Below the pieces are notes generated by a model, which did no database searches, was not told the DNA's origin, and saw nothing but the letters and a program-made list of their open reading frames with translations. The translations under genes were made by a program, and so were the position numbers. DNA of 64,000 nt from NCBI RefSeq assembly GCF_003113895.1, contig NZ_BDUD01000001.1, positions 4,380,513-4,444,512 on the forward strand, given 5' to 3'. This document shows positions 54,131-60,983 of this stretch, piece after piece. The number at the start of each line of letters is the position of its first letter. Within the stretch, counting starts at the first letter, position 1. This stretch comes from Nostoc commune NIES-4072. Lineage in GTDB: Bacteria; Cyanobacteriota; Cyanobacteriia; Cyanobacteriales; Nostocaceae.

Positions 54131-54474
54131 CTACAATTTGTCACAAGAAGGGCAAAGTAGTAGTAGCGATCGCTTAATATTTGTAGGCAATTGGGTTTAG
54201 CGAGAGCATGTCATGAGCAACCTGAGCGTCCAGCTTCCTGACTCTTTGTACAAAAGTTTGCAGGAACTTGCTAAACAAGACGGCATTTCTATCGATCAGT
54301 TTGTGGCGACAGCAGTTGCGGAGAAAATCGCTGCACTAACAACTGAAATTTATCTAGGGGGGTTAGCAAAGCGAGGCAGTCGAGAAAAATACGACGCAGT
54401 TTTAGCTAAAGTACCAGATATTGAACCGGAATCTTGCGATCGCTTACCCACAGGCTAACAATGCAATGCAGGGG
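54131..54474 (+). repeat. Duplicated block, copy 1
   Basis: The region from ctacaatttgtc (54131) to about 54474 is repeated at 55267-55760, including upstream leader and the RHH gene. Copy 1 retains GCGATCGC where copy 2 reads gccatcgc. Confidence 0.85.
54213..54458 (+). CDS. RHH-fold antitoxin-like protein, copy 1
   Basis: 81 residues. A ribbon-helix-helix DNA-binding start (NLSVQLPDSLYKSLQELAKQDGISIDQFVATAVAEKIAAL) is followed by a short tail (EIYLGGLAKRGSREKYDAVLAKVPDIEPE). An agcgagagc leader precedes the ATG. It is nearly identical (about 73 of 81 residues) to the gene at 55499. There is no adjacent toxin on the same strand; the nearest PIN module is convergent. It may be an orphan antitoxin or a regulator of the locus. 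Confidence 0.85.
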   Translation: MSNLSVQLPDSLYKSLQELAKQDGISIDQFVATAVAEKIAALTTEIYLGGLAKRGSREKYDAVLAKVPDIEPESCDRLPTG

Positions 54475-54513
54475 ATGTGTAGAGTCCTCAACCTCAGTGT
54501 TAAGTTCATTTGA

Positions 54514-54927
54514 TTATTCAGGTATAACCAAAGTCAGAAAATCTCTGGCACTAACAATTGCAATACCTTGATAACTGCCCAGAGGTAACAAATGCCGCTT
54601 GTCGCCCGTAACAATATAAGTCGCATTCCCAACAACGGCGCATTCTAGTACCATGTTATCGTTTGGGTCAGTAGTGAGAAAATTTAAAGTGTTGGCAATT
54701 GTGACTAGTCGTAGAAAACTAAGCAAATCAGCTATTGTCTGAATTACTTGAATAGGCGTAAATTTCAACTTCTTTTCTAACTTCTCGGTTAGTTCATCAA
54801 GTATTTCTGGACAAATTAAACCTTTTACCCGGACTTGGCGTGCCAAATCAATACAGTGATAAGGACTACCTTTCCAGCCAATAGCAGAGAGCAAAACATT
54901 TGTATCAAACACTATTATTGGTCGCAC
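54514..54927 (-). CDS. PIN-domain toxin
   Basis: 137 residues. PIN core: VFDTNVLLSAI (first Asp), EILDELTEKL (Glu), TTDPNDNMVLECA (Asp), YIVTGDKRHLL (Asp). These four acidic positions bind magnesium in VapC-type RNases. It overlaps the upstream antitoxin gene by 13 bp. The pair is convergent with the RHH gene upstream and lies inside a block with signs of duplication. Confidence 0.9.
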   Translation of the reverse strand: MRPIIVFDTNVLLSAIGWKGSPYHCIDLARQVRVKGLICPEILDELTEKLEKKLKFTPIQVIQTIADLLSFLRLVTIANTLNFLTTDPNDNMVLECAVVGNATYIVTGDKRHLLPLGSYQGIAIVSARDFLTLVIPE

Positions 54928-55169
54928 TGTCTGTCCTCATGCACCAAGTCATCTATAAATGACTCACGTTGATCTTCTGACATACTGTCCCAATCTAAAC
55001 CACGTTCAGTACACAAGTTCCGTAATTGGGTTTGGGCATACTCCATACGAGAATCGCGCTCTTGCTCACTTTCCTTTGCTAGGGCTAATAATACTACTCG
55101 TTTACTCTCTGGAGGTAGCTGCTTGACTAATTCAATTACTTGTTCATCGCTCAGTGTCAGCTTTGGCAT
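54915..55169 (-). CDS. Antitoxin of the PIN toxin
   Basis: 84 residues. Starts MPKLTLSDEQVIELVKQLPPESKRVVLLALAKESEQE, with a helical N-terminal dimer-like region and acidic C-terminal tail (SFIDDLVHEDRQCDQ). No AbrB, RHH or PHD motif was recognised, so the family is assigned only by position and the 13-bp overlap with the toxin. A 20-residue fragment of this gene survives at 55765-55827. Confidence 0.82.
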   Translation of the reverse strand: MPKLTLSDEQVIELVKQLPPESKRVVLLALAKESEQERDSRMEYAQTQLRNLCTERGLDWDSMSEDQRESFIDDLVHEDRQCDQ

Positions 55170-55298
55170 GGTTGTTACCGGAAAATTGGATTAGTTTTTC
55201 TCAATTCTTATTTCAGCGTATCAAGAGATTTAACTTGCGATGCCTGCGGTTCTTGCTAGCCTACACCTACGATTTGTCATAAGAAAGGCAAAGTAGTA

Positions 55299-55446
55299 TA
55301 GGATTACTATTTGATTTTTGAACAAAATTAGGTGTTGTAGAGTGTGTTAGAACGGAGTTCGTAACGCACTATTATCAAGGGTTTGATGCGTTACGCTGTC
55401 GCTAACACATCCTACGGATATTTTCAGAAATCAAACCGGATTCCTA
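55299..55446. mobile_element. 148-bp MITE with TA target duplication
   Basis: The ends are imperfect inverted repeats: taggattactatttgattt at 55299 and the complement of aaatcaaaccggattccta ending at 55446. It is flanked by TA at 55297-55298 and 55447-55448. Removing the element and one TA recreates the sequence at 54155-54173 exactly except one base. The TA target and ends are like IS630-derived elements. The interior holds an imperfect palindrome (gtgttagaacggagttcgtaacgc and gcgttacgctgtcgctaacac). Confidence 0.88.
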
Positions 55447-55498
55447 TAGTAGCCATCGCTTAATATTTGTAGGCAATTGGGTTGAGTGAGAGCATGTC

Positions 55499-55744
55499 AT
55501 GGGCAACCTGAGCGTCCAGCTTCCTGACTCTTTGTACAAAAGTTTGCAGGAACTTGCTAAACAAGACGGCATTTCTATCGATCAGTTTGTGGCGACAGCA
55601 GTTGTGGAGAAAATCGCTGCACTCACAACTGAAATTTATCTAAGGGAGTTAGCAAAGCGAGGCAGTCGAGAAAAATACGACGCAGTTTTAGCGAAAGCAC
55701 CAGATATTGAACCGGGATCTTGCGATCGCTTACCCACAGCCTAA
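55499..55744 (+). CDS. RHH-fold antitoxin-like protein, copy 2
   Basis: 81 residues, starting ATG GGC. It is almost the same as copy 1; differences include Gly for Ser at residue 2, Val for Ala near 36 and REL for GGL in the tail. Same helix pattern (NLSVQLPDSLYKSLQELAKQ). The leader is interrupted by a MITE 50 bp upstream, so promoter function may differ. It may be an orphan copy or serve the toxin cluster downstream. Two intact copies suggest selection or a recent event. Confidence 0.85.
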   Translation: MGNLSVQLPDSLYKSLQELAKQDGISIDQFVATAVVEKIAALTTEIYLRELAKRGSREKYDAVLAKAPDIEPGSCDRLPTA

Positions 55745-55764
55745 CAACACAGTACAGGGCCCTT

Positions 55765-55827
55765 CACCTTCCTTTGCTAGAGCTAATAATACGATTTGTA
55801 TACTCTCTGGCGGTAGTTGCTTGACGG
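55765..55827 (-). pseudogene. Fragment of a PIN-antitoxin gene
   Basis: On the minus strand it reads VKQLPPESIQIVLLALAKEGEG, matching residues 15-34 of the antitoxin at 54915 (VKQLPPESKRVVLLALAKES). No start and no toxin remains. It sits just before the RelE/ParE toxin gene stop, marking the edge of an old duplication. Confidence 0.85.
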
Positions 55828-55834
55828 ACTTGTG

Positions 55835-56101
55835 CTAACTTTCATCTTTATAAATATTGCTACGATGTCCTACTTTAATTACAGTTACAATCAAAACATT
55901 ATCAACTACTTCATAAATAACTCGATAATCTCCTACTCGAAGACGATATGAATTATCATCACCTTGTAATTTTTTTACCCCGTTTGGACGAGGTTCTATT
56001 GCCAATTCGTTGATTTTAGTTTGTATGCGCTGTTGTACGTCTAGAGGTAGTTTGCGAAACTGCTTTTTCGCACCCTTGGAAAATTTAACTTCGTAACTCA
56101 C
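55835..56101 (-). CDS. RelE/ParE-type toxin
   Basis: 88 residues. The ParE/RelE fold appears: SYEVKFSKGAKKQFRKLPLDVQQRI, then GVKKLQGDDNSYRLRVGDYRVIYEV and a final VIKVGHRSNIY. RelE toxins cleave ribosome-bound mRNA; ParE toxins poison gyrase. The RVGDYRVIYEV arginine-tyrosine pattern favours a RelE-like RNase. It overlaps the antitoxin by 4 bp (ATGA-type). Confidence 0.9.
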   Translation of the reverse strand: MSYEVKFSKGAKKQFRKLPLDVQQRIQTKINELAIEPRPNGVKKLQGDDNSYRLRVGDYRVIYEVVDNVLIVTVIKVGHRSNIYKDES

Positions 56102-56418
56102 GCAACATCCTGTTTTATTTCGTTTCTGATTTCGTTTTGAATTTCATCCCAAGACACAGTACCATTAATGCGTATATCTTCCCTAGCTTCTTTAATGGCT
56201 TTTAAGTCTTCTTCGTCGTCTATATCATCGATTCTTTTTAAGAGTGCGTAAATTTCATCTAAAGTACTGTCATAAGCTTGATGTAGCAGTACGTTAATAT
56301 CTTTAATTAACTGTTCTCTTTCGTTTGTTGATTTCATTTTTGATCGTTCAAGCGTGGTTTTACTTTTTGTGCTACCTTCTCTAGTTTCGCCTAAAGGCAT
56401 ATTTACCTTCACTATCAT
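56098..56418 (-). CDS. Antitoxin partner of RelE/ParE toxin
   Basis: 106 residues, or 79 from ATG 56337 (MKSTNEREQLIKDINVLLHQAYDSTLDEIYALLKR), which is the more typical antitoxin start. The body is helical and acidic (RIDDIDDEEDLKAIKEAREDIR), ending IQNEIRNEIKQDVA. It does not show an RHH or Phd DNA-binding core, but the overlap with the toxin and its size support the pairing. A 22-bp divergent gap separates it from the nuclease-fold gene at 56440. Confidence 0.8.
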   Translation of the reverse strand: MIVKVNMPLGETREGSTKSKTTLERSKMKSTNEREQLIKDINVLLHQAYDSTLDEIYALLKRIDDIDDEEDLKAIKEAREDIRINGTVSWDEIQNEIRNEIKQDVA

Positions 56419-56439
56419 TGACTAAAATATTTTGGGATT

Positions 56440-57075
56440 ATGGTTCAAACAATACAGGCTAAAGAAATTACCCTGCTTGAGTTAGAGAACAGCTTTGGAC
56501 TGCAATTGGTTGAGGATGACCAATTTTTTAGGGAGTGGCAAGATAACTTACCAGAAATAACTAACACCGAAAAACAGCAACTCGACCGAGTTAAGTCCAG
56601 TTATGCCAATTTACTCAAGTATCCTCCTCTGTTAGAAAACACCGTCAAGATGGTGGTGCTGTCTCCCTTGCTAGATTTAGCAGACTTTTATTTATCGCCG
56701 TTTCATGTCAAATCTGAAAAGTCTGTAGAAGTTACTGCTGATGATGAAGGCGTAACGGTCAAAGGACAGATTGATGTTTTAATTTTATTTGAACAGCTAG
56801 TAGTAATAGTCATAGAGTCCAAACAAGCAGCTTTTTCTGTAGAAGTGGGTAAAGCACAGTTACTAGCTTATATGCTGGCATTATCTAACACGGATAAACC
56901 AATATACGGATTAATTACCAATGGCGGTAGCTTTATTTTCGTGAAGTTAGTTAAACAAGATACACCAAAGTATGCCTTGTCTCGCTTATTCTATATCTTC
57001 AATCCTGGGAATGAGTTATATACAGTTTTGCGTGTATTGAAGGGTCTGGGTAAATTGGCGACAAATGACAATTAG
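56440..57075 (+). CDS. PD-(D/E)XK nuclease-fold protein (HsdR N-terminal-like)
   Basis: 211 residues. The core (about 85-175) contains GQIDVLILFEQLVVIVIESKQA: Asp, Glu and Lys of the PD-(D/E)XK active site (D-x21-ExK here as IESK). Sequences like this often carry the name restriction endonuclease subunit R, although the helicase motor is absent. It is divergent from the antitoxin at 56098 and near other conflict genes. It may be a stand-alone nuclease of a defence island; specificity and partner are unknown. Confidence 0.82.
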   Translation: MVQTIQAKEITLLELENSFGLQLVEDDQFFREWQDNLPEITNTEKQQLDRVKSSYANLLKYPPLLENTVKMVVLSPLLDLADFYLSPFHVKSEKSVEVTADDEGVTVKGQIDVLILFEQLVVIVIESKQAAFSVEVGKAQLLAYMLALSNTDKPIYGLITNGGSFIFVKLVKQDTPKYALSRLFYIFNPGNELYTVLRVLKGLGKLATNDN

Positions 57076-57142
57076 TTTACTAATTACTAATTATGGGAGG
57101 CTCTAGGCATCGCTTCACAATTTCTACTGAAAATTATACAAC

Positions 57143-59713
57143 CTAAGTTAGAGAAGACTGTAACAACTGTCGCATGGATGTAGCCTGCACATGGTTAGGG
57201 AATACGGTTAAAAAGTCATTTAGGTCTTGGATAGCTATACGGATACGCTCTAAAGAAGCACCTTGAGATAAGGTATATCGATATAATTGCTCTGCTGGTT
57301 GAGTGTAATGAGCAGCCAAATAATAAAGGGCTAAATTAAAGGTGTTACGCCAGTCTTTAGTATCTTTTTCGTAATGCTGTTTAGCAAGCTTGATAGCAAG
57401 TGCTAAGTCAATTTGTGCTTTGTTTGCTTGGTTAAGAGCTAGGTAAGTTAAAGCGCGATCATACAAGTACCAATCATCATGAGATTTTAAGCCAATAGCG
57501 CGATTGAAATCTGCAAGAGCTTCATTGTACTGCTTAAGCTGGAGGAAAGTTTGACCGCGACTTGCGATCGCCCAGTCATGTTTGGGGTCAAGTTCAATGG
57601 CGCGGTTAAAATCTTGTAGTGCTTCCGCGTAACGCTCCTTTGAGCGGTAAGTTTCACCGCGATTTGCGATCGCCCAGTCAAATTTGGGGTTAAGTTCAAT
57701 GGCGCGGTCAAAGTCTTGTAGAGCTTCCGTGTAACGCTCCATTAAGTGGTAAGTTCTACCGCGAAATTTGAGCGTCCAGGCATATTTGGGGTCAAGTTCA
57801 ATGGCGCGGTCAAAGTCTTGTAGAGCTTCCGTGTATTGCTTCATTAAGAGGTAAGTTTCACCGCGATGTACGATCGCCCAGTGAAGTTTGGGGTTAAGTT
57901 CAATGGCGCGGTCAAAGTCTTGTAGAGCTTCCGTGTATTGCTTCATTAAGAGGTAAGTTTCACCGCGATGTGCAATCGCCCAGTCATATTTGGGGTCAAG
58001 TTCAATGGCGCAGTCAAAGTCTTGTAGGGCTTCTGGGTAACGCTTCATTAAGCGGTAAGTTTCACCGCGCCAACCTAAAGCAATTGGTTGCCATTTAACT
58101 TCAATCCTAGAATTTTGTAGGACTGCGGTAAACATTTCCAACGTAACTTGATAAACGTCCTCCTCATAAGCTTTTAACCCATTTACTAGTTGCTCACCCC
58201 AACGCTGAACTTCAGCAGAATCCGCATCTTTACCAGCCTGAAGCATCGTTTCTGCATATTGTTGGGCAAATTTGCGTTGATTTTTGAGTGCAGCAAGAAA
58301 TTGATTCAGAGATACAGATAAATTCCTTTGCGGTGACTGACATAAGTTGTGGTACAACACATTTAATGTGTGACTTTGCCAGCTAGGATCGCGCTGTTTT
58401 TCCTCTTCTTCCAATTGCAGATCGTTCCGCAGGCTGTGATAATAGTCTGCTAACTTGCCATGTATGTCAGCCCAACCTTGCGGCGATGAAAGGCGCTTGT
58501 GGCGTAACATTTGGGTTTTGACAACATCATGATAAGCCCAGCCATCGGTACGTTCGTTAACAAAGGATGTTTCTTTCAGCCAACTAAACAGTTCATCCGC
58601 TTCTTCTTCTCCTCTCAACTTGGCCATAACATCCCGATTCAAACACCGAGGAATGGCAGCATCAAGCGCCACTTGTTGCCGTTTAGGATCATCAACCCAT
58701 TTTAAAAAGCGTTCTACAGCACTACTGCTAGGCTCAATTACCTGGTTTGGGTCGTTAGGATGAGCATCTGCTAGCATTCCCACTAGCAGGGGTAAGTTTC
58801 CAGAAAGGCGCAAAATCACTTCAATAATGCGATTGTCTGTAATGCCTTTGCGAGTTAGATATTGTTGGGCTTCTTCTTCTGTAAAGGGTTCCAGAGGGAA
58901 ACGAACTATTAACCCCTCATAAGATGCCCAATGATTTTTATCTAATTCATGCCGACCGGCGATGGTTATCAATATATTGAGAGAGACTTCACCGTGGCGA
59001 CCCTCCAAAATTTCCCGTAGCCAGTTATCTAAGAATTCCCCGGTGCGTTCATAAGTATCAAAAAACAAAACAACAGTAGTTTCTTTTGCAATTTTAAAAA
59101 TATCTTGCAAAAATAACGGGGTTAGCACTTCTTCAGGTTCTTGAACTAAGCGCACCTCATCTTTATTTGTTATTTTCTTTGCAACATAAGATGCCCATTC
59201 TCCGGCTTGGGTAGCAAAAGCATCCTCATCTACCAAGTCAAATACAGCGCCGCCAACGGGAACTCGACGCGCTAGACGCACACCAGTTTTAAAGACAGTT
59301 TTGCCTACAAAAGCCGAAAAACCTTGAGGAGCTTCTGGATCGGTTTCTAATTCTTGGCGCTTTTGACGGTAAACTTTGTAGCGTTCTGTAAACTGCGTTA
59401 GTTTATGACCTTGCCGTTCTAACTCTTCAGCTAAACGACCCATGACTTCTGGTACAGTTTTTTCAGCTTCATCGATGTAAGCCGAAATGATTTTTGCTTC
59501 GTCAGCAATTTTACGAAACTGTCGCAGCAGGGTACTTTTACCAACTCCGCCTTGACCCCAAACGTTATACAGAAAACGACGGCGATTGTCTTCTGGGGAT
59601 AATGTTAAATTTTGGCGAAATTGGTTTACTTGGTCTTCACGACCCACAAAACCTGATTGCTGGCGCTGCTTAAGAATATCTTGTAGACTCTTGGGCTTGT
59701 TTTGCGGGTTCAT
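57143..59713 (-). CDS. STAND-type ATPase with C-terminal TPR repeats
   Basis: 856 residues. P-loop GQGGVGKSTLLRQ at about 50-62; Walker B VVLFFDTYERTGE at about 215-227; a winged-helix-like region near 400; then seven or eight TPRs (about 555-780) with YxEALQDFDRAIELxPKxxWAIxxRGETY. This is the STAND layout of NB-ARC/NACHT-like switch proteins: the TPR part senses a ligand and the NTPase oligomerises. No effector domain was recognised at the N-terminus (1-45), so the effector may be separate. It lies on the same strand and just downstream of the 157-aa and tubulin-like genes. Confidence 0.9.
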   Translation of the reverse strand: MNPQNKPKSLQDILKQRQQSGFVGREDQVNQFRQNLTLSPEDNRRRFLYNVWGQGGVGKSTLLRQFRKIADEAKIISAYIDEAEKTVPEVMGRLAEELERQGHKLTQFTERYKVYRQKRQELETDPEAPQGFSAFVGKTVFKTGVRLARRVPVGGAVFDLVDEDAFATQAGEWASYVAKKITNKDEVRLVQEPEEVLTPLFLQDIFKIAKETTVVLFFDTYERTGEFLDNWLREILEGRHGEVSLNILITIAGRHELDKNHWASYEGLIVRFPLEPFTEEEAQQYLTRKGITDNRIIEVILRLSGNLPLLVGMLADAHPNDPNQVIEPSSSAVERFLKWVDDPKRQQVALDAAIPRCLNRDVMAKLRGEEEADELFSWLKETSFVNERTDGWAYHDVVKTQMLRHKRLSSPQGWADIHGKLADYYHSLRNDLQLEEEEKQRDPSWQSHTLNVLYHNLCQSPQRNLSVSLNQFLAALKNQRKFAQQYAETMLQAGKDADSAEVQRWGEQLVNGLKAYEEDVYQVTLEMFTAVLQNSRIEVKWQPIALGWRGETYRLMKRYPEALQDFDCAIELDPKYDWAIAHRGETYLLMKQYTEALQDFDRAIELNPKLHWAIVHRGETYLLMKQYTEALQDFDRAIELDPKYAWTLKFRGRTYHLMERYTEALQDFDRAIELNPKFDWAIANRGETYRSKERYAEALQDFNRAIELDPKHDWAIASRGQTFLQLKQYNEALADFNRAIGLKSHDDWYLYDRALTYLALNQANKAQIDLALAIKLAKQHYEKDTKDWRNTFNLALYYLAAHYTQPAEQLYRYTLSQGASLERIRIAIQDLNDFLTVFPNHVQATSMRQLLQSSLT

Positions 59714-59814
59714 TACAAGATTCTATTTTGAGATGCTAATGCTTACAGGATAACTACTAAATATACAAAGTGTATTTCGGAATTTATCAAACTTTTTCTA
59801 GGTAATTTTTATGC

Positions 59815-60066
59815 GTTGACCTTCTGAGGCTCAATGTTGACCTTCTGAGGCTCGACGTTGACCTTCTGAGGCTCGACGTTGACCTTCTGAGGCTCGACGT
59901 TGACCTTCTGAGGCTCGACGTTGACCTTCTGAGGCTCAACGTTGACCTTCCGAGGCTCGACTTTGACCTTCTGAGGCTCGACTTTGACCTTCTGAGGCTC
60001 GACTTTGACCTTCTGAGGCTCAATGTTGACCTTCTGAGGCTCAATGTTGACCTTCTGAGGCTCAAA
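59815..60066. repeat. 21-bp tandem repeat array, 12 units
   Basis: Twelve units of gttgaccttctgaggctcgac. Variants group by position: the last two bases are at, ac or gac in blocks, and units 8-10 start tttgac. Frames are open across the array; on the minus strand they encode EPQKVNV repeats (59809-60105, from a TTG that lies inside a MITE). No start signal; coding doubtful. It lies between the STAND gene and the 157-aa gene. Confidence 0.85.
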
Positions 60067-60080
60067 AATGCCCTGGTGAC

Positions 60081-60230
60081 TATAGCGGTTATCAGTTGAG
60101 TGCAATACAGACCTAACCCCCAGCCCCTTCCCTACAAGGGAAGGGGAGTAAGATTCAAAGCCTCTCCCCTTGTAGGGGAGAGGTTTGGAGAGAGGTCAAA
60201 GTGTATTTTAGGTAAACGAGATACGCTATA
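60081..60230. mobile_element. 150-bp MITE-like element with nested hairpins
   Basis: The ends share tatagcg and atacgctata in inverted order. The interior has two GC-rich hairpins: ccccttccctacaagggaagggg and cctctccccttgtaggggagagg. It separates the tandem array from the 157-aa gene. Confidence 0.7.
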
Positions 60231-60379
60231 AAAATCGTAACTATACAAACAAAACCTCCCTCCGCAAGTTTCAAAAATCTTTGGATTCAAGACGCAAAAA
60301 GGGCATAACAATGTTATGCCCCTACAAATGATGTGTATTTTACCAAGTTGACAACTGGTATAATTGCTTATTGCAAGCT

Positions 60380-60853
60380 TTAGCTAACTGAGACTTCGGG
60401 TTTCTTTTTCTTAGAACGGCGGTTAAACCTGCGTCCCATCTCATCAATTACTGCATCTAAACCTGCGACATCACCGCTAGCTTTGGCATAGCTATAAACT
60501 GCTAATGCTGCTGCATACGCTTCACTAGCAGAGGCTATACAGGTATCATCCACTAATTCTTGCAGTTGGGTTAGAGACAATAGCACTGGATACAAGTCCT
60601 CATATATTTCCAAATCTCGGCGCATCTCTTCTAAATCAAAAGAACGGGGCAAAAAGTTAGGGTTTTGCGTCGCCACTTCTAAAGCTTTGCTGACAAAAGC
60701 CCGACTTTTATCTCCCATCTTCAGCATTGTTCGCCGATCTTCAGGGGTCAAATCTACCAAAAATGGTAACTTTTCTCTAATTGTAGCGATCGCCTGCATG
60801 ACTGCTTCTTTATCTGCTGGGGATAGACTAGCACTGATACGATTTTCTGACAT
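60380..60853 (-). CDS. 157-residue protein of unknown function in tubulin-like cluster
   Basis: 157 residues. It starts MSENRISASLSPADKEAVMQAIATIREKLPFLVDLTPEDRR, continues as helices (MLKMGDKSRAFVSKALEVA; RDLEIYEDLYPVLLSLTQLQELV), and ends basic (GRRFNRRSKKKKPEVSVS). An actcctttagg leader gives an AAGGAG ribosome binding site. It lies between the STAND gene and the tubulin-like gene on the same strand, 130 bp from the latter. The helical character suggests an adaptor. No known domain is recognised. Confidence 0.78.
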   Translation of the reverse strand: MSENRISASLSPADKEAVMQAIATIREKLPFLVDLTPEDRRTMLKMGDKSRAFVSKALEVATQNPNFLPRSFDLEEMRRDLEIYEDLYPVLLSLTQLQELVDDTCIASASEAYAAALAVYSYAKASGDVAGLDAVIDEMGRRFNRRSKKKKPEVSVS

Positions 60854-60983
60854 TTTTAATACTCCTTTAGGGTACTTAATTTCAGTATTCCCAAAGTTAG
60901 CTGCTACACATTCACTCTACTGTTGAGTTATGAATGCAGACGAGAAAACCGGAAGGTTAAATTAGTAGAGCCATCGCCCTAAA

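Larger units (their letters stand above)
55267..55760 (+). repeat. Duplicated block, copy 2, with MITE inserted
   Basis: It carries the second RHH gene and its leader, split by the MITE at 55299-55446. Confidence 0.85.

Noticed and set aside
59815..60066. CRISPR array
   Set aside because: Contiguous 21-bp units, no spacers, no cas genes nearby.
59809..60105. 98-residue EPQKVNV repeat protein
   Set aside because: Start is a TTG within a MITE-like element; repeats of 21 bp keep all frames open, and no conserved domain flanks the repeat.
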